Shown piece after piece: positions 35,190 through 46,456 of a stretch of 64,000 bases of DNA; within the stretch, counting starts at the first letter, position 1, and every line of letters begins with the position of its first letter. The stretch spans positions 31,056,390 through 31,120,389 of the forward strand of contig OX637406.1 of the NCBI GenBank assembly GCA_951799425.1, in the 5' to 3' direction. The notes below the pieces were generated by a model that was not told the origin of the DNA, ran no database searches, and was given only the letters and a program-made list of their open reading frames with translations. The position numbers and the translations under genes are program-made. Source of the stretch: Ilex aquifolium (taxonomy: Eukaryota > Streptophyta > Magnoliopsida > Aquifoliales > Aquifoliaceae).

Positions 35190-35739
35190 TACTTATAGAC
35201 TGTATTTATTACAGTGTCATGTAATTAAATTGTTTTGTTTTAATGTATAAGTATCTTTTTCCTTATTTTGAAGTTTTGCACACTTTTGTAGGTCAACTCT
35301 CAATGTTCGATGAACTTATAACATAAAATTGGAATAGATAATTTTTTAACATATACATAACAAATTTCTCAAAAATTAGTCACAAAATTCATGTACTACA
35401 CACACAAATAATATTTTAGGCATTTTTTGGTAATGTACTGCACTGAATTAATTAACTTTTTTTAATTTATAACTTGATTTTTTAGTAGCTTTCAAAGTTT
35501 ATAAATTTCTGTGCAAAACATGCTTTGATAATATATTTTTTAGTTAAAACAAAATAGTATTGAACAAAAAAAGGCAATATCATCAAAATAATTAACAAAC
35601 ATGTTAGTTGTGTTATTAAAAAAAATAGCGAGTTTTTTAGGGTTTTTAGTTTCATTTATTTTGGTTTTTTAAGGATTTTATTTATTTTATATTTTTTAGG
35701 ATTTATAGCGTTTTTATTTTAAATTTTTTGGACATTTTT
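35190..35739. other. AT-rich MULE 3' region, no gene seen
   Basis: About 550 bases of A/T-rich sequence with poly-T and poly-A runs lies between gamma and the right terminal repeat. No coding signal. Confidence 0.6.
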
Positions 35740-36082
35740 GAAAACGTCACTTAGAATGACGTTTTTAAAAACGTCATTTTAAGTGACGTTTCATTTTAAG
35801 TGATGTTTTCTGCCAATTTGTTTTTTTAACGGCTGTTATATTTGCCGTTTCAAAATCATTTTGCTTAACGTCATTCCTACTGACGCCTTTAAAAACGTCA
35901 TTAGGAACGTTTTCAATAAAAAAAATTCAATCTGAAATCGTCATTTCAAATGATGGTTTTAAGTGAGAATGCGTCATTTAAAATGACGTTTTTTAAAAAA
36001 AAAGACTGAGTTTGGGAAATAAGTTTAAAACTGACTGGGTTGGGGAATAAAGATTTTAAGGGGCTGGATTTGGGGAAAAATT
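35740..36082 (-). repeat. Right terminal inverted repeat with palindromes
   Basis: This is the inverted partner of 4964-5310. The outermost ~150 bp is the best match. Palindromic sites at 35746-35760, 35773-35787, 35870-35884, 35940-35954 and 35973-35987 fit GTCAYTYNRARTGAY or nearly so. Degenerate sites lie near 35,791 and 35,897. Confidence 0.8.
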
Positions 36083-36093
36083 CATTATATGGA
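36083..36093. repeat. Right 11-bp target site duplication of the MULE
   Basis: CATTATATGGA, identical to 4953-4963. Confidence 0.85.
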
Positions 36094-36504
36094 CTTATCC
36101 TTTGTGTTCTCTTTTATCTTTTTGTATTTTCTATCCTTCACCTCTCGGTGCTCTATGTCTAAAAAACACAATAGACTTTCTAGTATGGCAGCAATGATTG
36201 TGCATTAGCTAAGTTGTCTCCTTTCCTTTTTCTTTCTCAAGAATTAAACCTTAAACTAGTTGTTCTAGTTTCAGCGGCTATTTTGGTGGTGGATCCAAGA
36301 TTCAATTGGTTGGTAAGTCTTTGTTTGGTTGCTGAAAATTAGTGGTAAAATATATAAACTTTATGTAAGGGAAAAAAATAGTTGCATGAATGCATTAGGT
36401 TCTTATGAGGTGGTGTGTCAGTTGAGGTGGGTGTGCATGAAAACATTTGTTTAATCAATTTCGTTTAGCATGGATTTGGTTTAGTTTTTAATTCTATGGG
36501 ATTG
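36094..36504 (+). repeat. Probable continuation of the chromovirus LTR
   Basis: Sequence on the far side of the MULE continues the target at 4953. No coding signal. A pyrimidine-rich part and GTAAGTCTTTG near 36,312 resemble an LTR leader. It ends at the target duplication of element B (GATTG, 36500-36504). The assignment rests on nesting logic only. Confidence 0.4.
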
Positions 36505-37611
36505 TGTGCGTACCGATTTTTGCACAATAGATGTATGAGTAGAAACAGGACACAGGTGAACTCGTATTTACCTCTGACGTCAGGTCCTCGTGATAAAGAG
36601 GGAGGCGTGAAGTAAGCAAAGAGAACTTGTTTGGTCAACAGCGGCTCCTCTTCGGGGTAGTTGATTCGATTCCAACAGGCAATGGTATGTTCCGGCGTGT
36701 CCTGGAAACAAAAAGAAGAGTTAGAAGGGCGCCGGAGTGTCTCCGGCGTATCCCCTCCGACGGTTAAGTCAGTTCGATTTTGAGAGAGGGAATATCAAGA
36801 GCACAGTGTAATCCTTTTTGTGTTTGTATCCTGTGTGTCCTTATTTTGTCTCTTAGAAGACTATTTATACCTTTGTTGGTAGTAATCATTACAGGCTAGT
36901 GAGTAATAGGTTGTGCCAGTCATGGGGAAGCGCTTTCTTCCTTTTACAGGGATGACTGCCGGTCCTTAAATGCTCGGCACCCCGAACAATCAATGATCCC
37001 TTCCCTTGGCGCCCGAGCAATAAATGCTCTTTCTTCTATGTAAATACATTAAATGCCTGATCTCTGAGGCACTTAATGCGCCCCTTTCCGGGCTCCATCA
37101 GTCATTATAAACGTCCCATCGTTCTGGAAATTTACTAAATGATCCCCTGCACAGCTGCATAGTGGCTGAGACCTTTCTGTAAAGCTATGTACGGTTCTGT
37201 TCATAATGTCACGTGTCCTTACCCTCTTGGTTGCCAGCTCTGTTTACCCTGCCTTTCTGACTTGATGGAAAGGATAGGCTAGTGACTCATTTCTTGACTT
37301 AGTTTCATAGGTTGAAGGCGTCGGGGCGTCTTTGGTGCCGAGATGATGTGTAATCGGGTCTTCGCATTCCAAGAAGACTTGGAGTCGAGGCCACGCGGGA
37401 GCTGGGGGAACACTGAAATCCTTTGGTACCGAGAACATGTGTTGCCATCTGGAAAAGTGGAGCACCCATGACACCGAGGACACGTGTTGTCTCCATATCT
37501 CTCGGTAGCACTGTTGTGCCGAGGCCACGTGTCATCTCCCCAATTCTCGGTGGTACTTTTGTGCCGAGGCCACGTGTCGTCATTGTGAGGCTTTCACAAA
37601 ATGTCCCATCA
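36505..37611 (-). repeat. 3' LTR of element B
   Basis: Plus-strand ends are TGTGCGTACCG and TGTCCCATCA. A polypurine tract (GGGCTGGGGGGTAGT on the minus strand) lies just inside at about 37612-37626. TATAAATAG on the minus strand near 36,860 is the likely promoter box. A series of GCCGAGG(A/C)CACGTGT repeats lies near 37,470-37,580. Confidence 0.92.
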
Positions 37612-37737
37612 ACTACCCCCCAGCCCTTGGTCTTCGTACGGCAGAGGACACGTGTCGTTGAGAAGGTGAAAAGGGCTCAACTACTCCATCACTTCTGCAG
37701 CCGCATTCCCCTCTTCGGGAGTCGTGCGTATTAAATG

Positions 37738-39579
37738 TGATGAGTGCGTAATTTTGCATATTTCATGGCCTCATTGCAAGCATTTCAACTCAACTTTTGC
37801 ATATAAGTGCTTAGAAGTTAGCCGTTTGGAACTATAATGTTGATATTTTGATGTTGCAACCTTTTATAGCTTAAATCATGTATTTTAGGACATTGCAACT
37901 ATGTTGGATGTGTGGTGAAGGCATGGACACAATACATGAAGAATTGGAGGCTTAAAAGTGAAGAAATCAAGAAGGCATTGATGCTTGGGAACAAGGGCAC
38001 CAGCTGTAGCAACAATTGGAAGCCCTGCCTCGGAATTCCTCCATTTTGACCATGATCTACTAAGTATTTGGAAAAGTTCAAAACATAAAAGTTGTAGATA
38101 TTGGTGTCTTCTGTTTGGTGTCAAAATTTCAGCCCAATCCAACGGTTGGATCAAAAGTTATGCCGATTCTACCAAAAGTGGTCCAGAGCAGAAAAGATGG
38201 TACCGGTACGCGTACCGGTATGCCGAAGTTTCTGGAGTGCTGCGTACCGGTACGCTCCCCTGAAGCAGCCCCGATGCTCCTGCAACTCAGCCCCACTTGC
38301 TTGGGGGTCCCACCATCGATTCTCCCACGTTTCCCCTGACATTTTATCCCTACAACCATGCCTCCCTTACACAAATGGAAGACTTTGGAGGCTTGGCATT
38401 GAATGAAGAGGAGAGAGAAGTGGGCTGCCATATGGGGTTGCAGGCTAGCCTGTCAAGACCCATCAACTCAGCCCCCTCTTGATGGGAGGCTTTGCACACA
38501 CCTTGGGGGACCACCATGGACGAAAATGGATCTCTCTACACTCCATACATTCAGCATTACACATTGGAGGAAGGTTGGCTACCTAAGCTTAGAGTAGTTT
38601 TAGTGAGGAAGAAGATGAATAGTAAAGTTGTGATTTTTCCATGTTCTTCCATCCATTTCTCTTGTAACCTCTTGTAAGGATATTGTAAGCTTCCTTTACT
38701 GTCTTTAATGCCATTTATTAGAAGTACATTTCAAGTTTAGCCTTGCACTTTACATTTCACCATTGTTATGCTTTCAAGTTCTTCATTTTTAGCTTAAAAT
38801 GGGTATTGAATGTTTTTGTTCATAGCTTTAGATTTCTTGCTTCAAGTTTAGTTTCATGCTTTAAAGCTTCATTTCTATACAATGTCTTTCATTTACATTA
38901 TGCTTGTCTTTCCTTTATGCATTTTTAATATGAGTAGCTAGGATTTAAGTTGGTTACTCCAAGGGAAAATTCCTCTTGGGAATACCATTTTCAACTCTTC
39001 TTCATTCCTCCCTTTAGAGTCAAATGGTTCGGTTTGACGGGGTTGAGAGTGGATGAGTTGGTGAGCCTTTGATATTCCGTAGGCTTAGTCACGGTTTATG
39101 CTTAGATACTCACCAATCTCGTCCCTAGCTTCCCCCGAATCAATCGTTCATTCATACTCAATCGGAAGAAGGCTTTGAGTTGATTTGGTATTCCCATTGG
39201 AATGAACCCTTTGGATTAGCCAACACTTGCTTTATTTGCATTTTCATTTACAAACCAAACATAAAACTCAAACAAAAGATTTTACATTTTCTTTTCACTT
39301 TTGCAAAATCACTTTCACAAAACTCCCTTTCCTTCCCTGAGGAGACGACCTTGGAATACTCTTCCAAGTAAAACACCGACAACGAAAGACTCCTTGCGAT
39401 TGGGCAGCACTTTTGTTCACACACACGCACTCATTTCACATCCATTTTGTTGTTGTTTCCTATCTTCTTGCATCATCCGGAGGGAGAGTGACACTCCCCC
39501 ATCACTATAAGCCACATACACACATTGAGGGTGAGGGTGATGTTACGAGGTTAGGAACGACGTAATTATCAATCAATCA
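37738..39579 (+). mobile_element. Solo LTR (1.84 kb), Athila-like, nested in element B
   Basis: It begins TGATGAGTGCG and ends CAATCAATCA, flanked by the exact duplication AAATG (37733-37737, 39580-39584). Its 3' part (GACGACCTTGGAATACTCTT and CCTTGCGATTGGGCAGCA) matches, in opposite orientation, the LTR of element E at 61177-63237, which places it with the Athila-like group. It contains a perfect 20-bp palindrome at 38201-38220 and a 14-bp one at 38242-38255, both with TACCGGTA cores. No coding. Confidence 0.87.
38201..38255. repeat. ACCGGT-centred palindromes in the solo LTR
   Basis: 38201-38220 is a perfect 20-bp palindrome (two TACCGGTA halves around CGCG). 38242-38255 is GCGTACCGGTACGC. 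Confidence 0.9.
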
Positions 39580-39627
39580 AAATGCGCCCAACATCATGCC
39601 TCGTGTGCAATGATGGGGAGAGGTCCT

Positions 39628-39636
39628 ATATAAACG
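39628..39636 (+). promoter_or_regulatory. TATA box for the antisense gene of element B
   Basis: CTATATAAAC lies about 365 bp before the first ATG of the antisense gene and reads toward it, opposite to the element's own transcription. The position is consistent with a separate promoter. Confidence 0.55.
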
Positions 39637-39996
39637 AGACTTAGCCCCTGTCTGCCCACCTTTTCAAAAACCAGCATTCCTTTAGGGCCATTTGTCGCCG
39701 GAGAGTCGCTGCTACTGATTCATCTTGCCTCTCCGTCTGACGTTTTTCTGAAGACCAAGGCCATCCGTTGCCACTGCCTCCATATTCCTTCCTCATTCCG
39801 GTGAGTTTTCTTGCACCATTTGCTTCCTTTTCTTTATTTTCTTCATTTTTCCGGCGACCAGTCGCCTTCTCCTTCCTTGTCTGTGTCGAGAGTGGCCTTG
39901 TCCATTCGTTTCCCGTTCGTCGCCCTGCTTTCCGTTGAGCCTAATAAGTCCATCAACCAGAAAGAACACCCCTTTGGGTCTCCTTTTCCCCGAGAT

Positions 39997-42437
39997 ATGC
40001 CCAAACGTCGTCCAAAGAAGGTCCTCGAGGCAGATGAGGCTGGTCCCTCTCGGCCTCGCAAGTACACCGTAGCGGGTCGGCAACAAATAGTAAACTTTAA
40101 AACCCATTACTCTATTCCCCTCGAGGTGACGGTAGACCCGTTCAAGGCAGGTAAGCACAAGGCCAATATCGGCACCGAAGCCGAGATGCCTTTCTATACT
40201 AAGGCCATCATGGAGGGGGGGATCAGGTTTCCTCTTCATCCTCTTCTCCTTCGTTTCCTGCACCGATTTCGGCTCTTCCCCGGACAATGTTGCCTCAACA
40301 CTTTTAGGATCATCATGGGCGTCGTTGTGTTGAACGATCGTCATGATCTTCACCTCGGTCTAGACGACATTCTTTTCTGTTACGCCTTGGTGAGGGTCAT
40401 GCCTCAACAGATGTACTATCTCAAGGCTCGGGACCCCACCATGTACCTTGTCACCCACCTTCCAGACTCCGACAAAGGGTACAAGGATGACCTCCTCATC
40501 TTCGGCGGTCAATGGGAGAAAGGGCTTGGACCGGAATATGCCGCTGACTTGTGGTGCCCCAAGCAGTGGAGGACTACGAGTACGTCGGCCCTTCTCTCAC
40601 TTTAGTTTACGCTTTTCTTCTAATGTTCAACAACTGATGACTATTTTGTTGTTAGGGATCCCTGACGCCGAGACAGCGGCCCTTCCTCGGAACCAAGTGA
40701 ACATCGGCGACATCAGCTTTGTGTGGAACTTCTTGGGAACTAGAGGCCTAGGCCGGGCTGCTCATCTTCTTCTTGACTACACTCCGGGGTACAAGAAGTT
40801 TTCTCAAACACCTCATAACTTCGATCCCTTGGCGGAAGAGGAGCTTACTGCGGTAAACTTGGAGAACGACCCCGACAGGGCCCCTGAAGCCGAGGTAGAG
40901 GGGGTCGCCGAAGGTACACCCGTTGAGGAAGAAGACGACGAGGTCGTCGAGATAAGGGGTCCTGCCGTTGCTACTGATACTGAACCCAACACATCGGCGA
41001 GGGAGACTTGGCCAAACTTTGAAGTTCTTCACAGCTTGAACGTAGAGGACGCTTTCGAGGTCGCAATGTCCGGATATCGCCTTGACCTGAATCTGATCAA
41101 GAAGCGAGCCGCCCTCAAAGACAGTCGGGGCCGAGGGTCCAGCTCGAATGAACCTCCTCCTCCACCGCCCAGAAGGACTCCACCCATCAATCATCCTCCG
41201 CCGCCCAGGGGGACTCCTCATACTGATCTTCCCCCACCTCCTTCCCCCTCGAGGTCCTCGGGGCGTGGCCGGGGCCGCGAGAGAGACCCTCAACCAGAGG
41301 AGGAAAGGAGAGTAAAACAAAGACAAGACGGGGCTGGCCGGGGCAGGGGCACTCCTACTCCTCCTTCATCATCATCAGCTCCTGACACAACTCCGCCTCC
41401 TCCTCCGGTGCCTACGACTCAAGCAGCGGAGTGGCACCCTCGAGGCTCGGGATCGTGAAGGCGGGTCGATACGAGTGTCTGACTCAATCATTAATTCTCC
41501 TCACGTGGCCTATGCCGTGAGTGAGACCCTCCTCTTTCATGGCGACATGGAGGAGCAACGGGGCAGGCCACTGAATCAGCTCCTTCGTAACATCATTCAG
41601 AGCTCGTTGGTGGTGAGTATCTAAGTCAACCTCTTTCTTTTACTTTCTAGCTTCATTAATTTTGTTTATCTTTCAACACTCTTGTAGACTGCCCAGCAAG
41701 TCTCCGTCATTGCCGATCGCTTCTATTCCCAGCGGGACGTGCTTCAGGATTTGGAGAAGTAAAAAGCTGAGGCTTAGGCCGCTCTTGCAACAGCAAAAGA
41801 GGAAGTGGCAGCAAGAGACAAGACTTTGTCTTCTCAGGCTGCTCAGATAGCTGCACTCCTAAAGGAAGCCGAGGTGGCGAAGCTGAAGGCCGACAAAGTC
41901 AACGCCGCCTTCGCCGATGCAAAGAAGAAAATTACTAAGTCAACCAAGCAGCTCTCGGCATCGGAGGCTAAGGTGGCGGAGTCGGAGCAGACTTGTTCCG
42001 CTCTTACTCAGGAACTGGACAAAGTCCGAGCCGCATTGGAAGCTGCTAATAAGACTCGGCAAGAGATCGTTGATCAATGTGCCGACGACATCCTGGTAGC
42101 TTTTGAAGAGCAGAAGAAAGAATTCTTCAAGCTTGGATGGGACGCGGCCCTGACGGCGGCGGGGGTGCCCGAAGACTCTCCACTCTTCCAGGAGCACGTC
42201 TACGTCCCTTCTTCTGATATAGTAGCTGCCTCGGGGGAAGCAGCAACAGATGGTGCAGAAGGTGTTCAAGTGCCAAGTGCCGCGCAGACGGCTGCCAATC
42301 CTCCTGCCCCAGCTTCTGCCTCGGTGCCTCCTGCCGACGCCCCTGCTGCGGATACCCTATCTGCCAGTATCGATGAGCTTTTCAGAGACATAGGGGGCAA
42401 CGTTGGTGGAGACGTGGCCGGACCCCCAGCTCAGTAG
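39997..42437 (+). mobile_element. Element B: antisense extra gene (Tat-type additional ORF)
   Basis: Coding-like sequence on the strand opposite to gag-pol, between pol and the 3' LTR. It starts MPKRRPKKVLEADEAG. A globular first block contains HKANIGTEAEMPFYTKAIMEG and DRHDLHLGLDDILFCY. An acidic and then Pro-rich segment follows (about 40,880-41,450; PPPPPPRRTPP). A long Ala/Lys/Glu-rich coiled coil comes next (about 41,800-42,120), then an Ala/Pro-rich end. The parts are separated by short intron-like gaps. Extra genes at this place, in sense or antisense, are known from plant Tat-lineage elements; their role is unknown. It is probably broken in at least one place. Confidence 0.65.
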
Positions 42438-42949
42438 TTTAAGCCTTTCCTTTTTGTTTTGTAACTTTTCACTTTAAACTTTTGTAGCTTGGGGACGCAA
42501 AGCCCCTTTTCGTAATGAAAAATCAACTTCGTTTTTGCATATCACTCTTCCTTTTGTTTATTACTTCGATAAACCTCAGGACCATTGGCCGAATGCTATA
42601 CCCATGTAGCAGACGTCGGGGGATCCTTCCCATCGGGGTTTGATTTCCTGTCGTCGGGCGTCCACTTGGATGATAACTCGACGTATTATTCACTCCGGTT
42701 AGCTTCATCTCCCTAATTTGTTGGTCCAAGGAGATGGAGTCGAGTCCCTTCGTCACTCGGCTCCGAGGGGTTGTGTCTTTAAGAGTCATGCTCCTGTTTC
42801 CTTGTTCGGAAGCGGGAGTTTGGGACTTCTCCCTCGGGGTCATGCCCTTTTCGGGAGGCCCATCCTTGTTTGTTTGCTAGGAGCTTGGGACCCCGCCCCC
42901 CTCGGGGTCATGCCTTTTCTAGGAGTACGTTTACCATGAGATCTGAATA
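42438..42949. other. Spacer between antisense gene and integrase end of element B
   Basis: About 500 bases hold the convergent 3' ends of pol (minus) and the antisense gene (plus). GTTTTGTAACTTTT and AATGAAAAATC just after the antisense stop may be its 3' end signals. A CTCGGGGTCATGCC-like repeat lies near 42,833-42,915. No gene. Confidence 0.5.
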
Positions 42950-45900
42950 TCAAAAGTAATACTTTTTCAAATTCATTACATTCCAAGGCCTTTTTACAAT
43001 ATTTTCTTCCATGTCTTGTAACTCATACGAGCCGAAGCCTCCTACCGACGTGACCTTGTATGGGCCCTCCCAGTTAGGCCCCAGCTTGCCATCCGCCGGA
43101 TCCCGGGTGTTTGCCACCACCCTTCTAAGCACAAGGTCACCTACTCAGAATTCCCGAGACTTGACCTTTCTATTGTAGAGCCTAGACACCCCTTCTTGGT
43201 ATTTGGCTAGCTTCAAGGCGGCCACTTCTCTCTTCTCTTCCACGAGGTCTACGTCCAAGCCGAGTTGGCGGTCGTTATCTCCTGTGTCAAAGGCCAGTGT
43301 CCTTATAGTGGGAAGACCCACTTCAAGAGGGATGACTGCTTCAATCCCATATGCGAGAGCATATGGCGTCTCCCCTGTTGACCTTCGAGGGGTGGTTCTG
43401 TATGCCCAGAGGACATTGAGGAGCTCCTCCACCCATTTTCCCTTGGCCCTTTCCAGTCTCTTCTTGATACTATTGATGATAGCCTTGTTCGAGGATTCAG
43501 CTTGCCCGTTCCCCTGAGGGTACGCGGGAGTGGAATAATAGTTTCGAATCTTGAGGTGTTCACAAAAAGACTTGAAAGGTCCGCTGTTGAATTGGGTCCC
43601 ATTGTCTGACACGAGGGCACGGGGGATCCCAAATCTTGTGACGATGTTCCTCCACACAAACTTTTTGGTGTCCACGTCTCTGATGTGAGCTAGGGGCTCT
43701 GCCTCGACCCACTTCGTGAAGTAGTCGGTTCCCACTATTAGGAACTTCTTGTTGCCGGGGGCCCTAGGGAGGGGTCCAACCAAGTCGAGTCCCCACTGGG
43801 CGAACGACCAGGGACAAGTTAATGGGTGCAAGTCCCCGGCTGGTTGTCGAATGGCTGGGGCAAACCTTTGACATTGATCACATCTTCGAACGTATGCTTG
43901 TGCATCCCTCTACATTCGCGGCCACCAATACCCTTGTGACATAATGCGGTGGGCCATGGATCGTCCTCCTGAGTGCCCCCCACATATGCCTTCATGCACC
44001 TCATACAAGAGTGGTTCGACTTCGTCTTCACGGACGCAGAGTAGATACGGCCCGGAAAATGACTTTCGGTACAGCTTCTGATCCGGAGAAGCCCAGAACC
44101 TTGGGGCTCTTACCTTTATCTTCCTAGCCTCCTTTGGACACTCGGGGAGTACCTCCGAGAGGAGGAAACCGAGTAGTGGATCCATCCAGCTAGGGGGTTT
44201 CCCTTCCTGTTGAATAACGGCCACACAAGGAACTGGATCTATGGAGGGGCCAGGAAGGTATTCCACGGTGATCCTTCGCGTTGTGGTGGAGTCCAACGCT
44301 GAGGCCAGACACGCCAAGGCGTCGGCATGGGAGTTCTCGCCTCGGGGTACTTGCTTGATTTCTCTCTTCTCGAATTTGTGGAACAAAGTCACGGCTTCAT
44401 GATGATAGCCCTTCATCCTAGGGTCCCTTGCCTCGAATTCCCCGCTGACCTGATTAACCACTAGCATGGAGTCACAATGGACTGTCAACCCTGTTGCCCC
44501 TGCTGCATCGGCGAGTTTGAGCCCAGAAATGAGAGCCTCGTACTCCGCTTCGTTGTTGGATGCTTTGAACCCTAGTCGGACAGCTTGCTCTGTGACCACT
44601 CCTTCCGGGGAGACTAGTAACGCCCCGATACCGGAACCCCTGTTGTTGGAGGATCCGTCCACGAAAAGATTCCAGGAGAGTTCCTGGGATGGAGACGTAG
44701 GTTGTCTGACAGCGCCGGGGGTTTCTTCTTGAGGGAGATGAGGTCTCTTCTTGGAGAATTCTGCTATGAAATCTGCCAATACTTGCCCCTTTATGGCAGT
44801 ACGAGGTTCATAGCGGATATCGTGTTCCCCCATCTTCACTGCCCACTAGGCGAGCCTCCCTGAAAGGTCGGCTTTCCTCAAAATAGCCTTCAGAGGTTGG
44901 TCCGTGCGGACCGTGATTGGATGTGCTTGGAAATAATGCCTTAGCTTCCTCGCAGCTGTGATTAATGTTAAAGCCAACTTTTCCAATGGCAAGTACCTCG
45001 TCTCCGCGTCCAACAAGGCCATGCTTACGTAGTATACTGGCTTTTGTTCGCGTTCATGCTCATGCACTAGTACTCCGCTAACTGCGAATTCCGATACTTC
45101 CAGATAGAGGAATAGCGTTTCCCCTGGTGTCGGGACGGACAGGGTTGGGAGGACCCTAAGGTACTCCTTGATCCCTTCAAGTGCTTCCCCGCACTTATTG
45201 TTCCAAGTCCCCTTCCCGGACCTCCTGATAGCATCGAAGAAGGGCTTACATTTGTCCGACGACCGAGATATAAATCGGTTTAGCGCTGCTAGCATTCCAG
45301 TGAGTATTTGGACTTCCCGAACCGTCCGAGGGCTCTGGACGTCTAGGATTGCTTGTATCTGCTCTGGGTTGGCTTCGACCCCTCGCCGGCTCACTAGATA
45401 CCCTAGGAATTTCCCGGATCCAACTCCAAAGACGCATTTCGCCGCATTCAACTTTAAACCATACTCCCGAAGGGTGGAGAAGGTATCATCCAGGTCCCTG
45501 ATGTGGTCATCCTTCCTTCGACTTTTTACTAGCATGTCATCGACGTAAATTTCCATCGTGTCCCCTATTTGCCTCTTGAACATTCGGTTCATAAGTCTTT
45601 GATATGTGGCCCCAGCGTTCTTTAGGCCGAAAGGCATGACCTTGTAACAATAAACTCCCCTGGGAGTAATGAATGCGGTCTTCTCTTGATCAGACAGATG
45701 GAGGGGGATCTGATGGTATCCGGCCCTTGCGTCCAGGAAAGCCATGCGCTGGTGCCCTGCTGTGGCGTCCACCAGTTGATCCACCTTTGGGAGGGGGAAG
45801 TCATCCTTTGGACAAGCTTTGTTCAGATCTGTGAAATCCACGCATATGCGCAACTTTCCACCTTTTTTCTTTGCACAAACGGTATTGGATAGCCATTCCG

Positions 45901-46213
45901 GAAACTGGACTTCCCGAATGACGTCAGCTTCCAGGAGTCTTTCCACCTCTTCATTTACGGCTTGGGCATGATGCGGGGCCGCACGTCGGGGCTTTTGCTT
46001 GACAGGTTTATGAGTGGGATCGACATGAAGTCTGTGAGTGATAACATTGGGGCTTATCCCCTTCATTTCCATGGAATCCCACGCAAATACGTCTGCATTT
46101 TTTCTCAAAAAGTCAGTCATGTCCCTTTGTTCAACCAGAGACAAGGTGGACCCAATCAGGAAGTATCTTTCCTCGTCCCCTTCTACCAAAGGTACCTTCA
46201 GGAGATCCTCCAT
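42950..46213 (-). mobile_element. Element B: pol region (RT, RNase H, integrase)
   Basis: The reverse transcriptase part shows NKACPKDDFPLP, FGLKNAGATYQRLM and YVDDMLVKS. RNase H shows VDGSSNNRGSG and ASNNEAEYEALI. Integrase shows HEGICGGHSGGRSMAHRI (zinc-binding part), DYFTKWVEAEPL, VSDNGTQF and YPQGNGQAESSNKAI (catalytic part), and a C-terminal LGPNWEGPYKV block. This series is typical of the plant Tat lineage. Broken. Confidence 0.88.
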
Positions 46214-46456
46214 TGACCGGTCCGCCGGGTCAACTCATGGCTCATCGATCCCGAGTCGCCCGGACTGTAATTGCTATTTATTTAGCAACTCCTCTGGGGG
46301 CCGTTCCTTTTCCTTGGAGGCGACCCCCGCCTTCACTGCAGTGTAAAAACACGTCTTGGCGGATGCCTAATCCCCGCGGATCTCTTTCACTCCCTCCGGA
46401 GTAGGGAATTTCAACTTTTGGTGGTAGGTGGAATGCACTGCCCCCAGCGCATGTAG

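Larger units (their letters stand above)
4964..36082 (+). mobile_element. Giant Mutator-like DNA transposon (MULE) with PMD gene and accessory genes
   Basis: The boundaries are defined by an 11-bp target duplication and by terminal inverted repeats beginning AAGCTTTTCCCCAAA (left) and, in reverse complement, AATTTTTCCCCAAAT (right). Inside are a MURA-type transposase, a PMD gene and three small genes. Three later insertions with their own target duplications inflate it: hAT at 8271-9080, a solo LTR at 9823-12479, and an Athila-like element at 17070-31780. Removing them leaves about 12.9 kb, very large for a MULE. The transposase and PMD genes both carry in-frame stops, so this copy is probably no longer autonomous. 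The two most 3' small genes remain open. PMD genes are known from plant MULEs and Gypsy elements. The small-gene cassette I do not recognise. Confidence 0.85.

Noticed and set aside
37244-37734. Overlapping frames on both strands in the LTR of element B (and again at 49333-49760)
   Set aside because: They are present identically in both LTRs and consist of translated G-box repeats.
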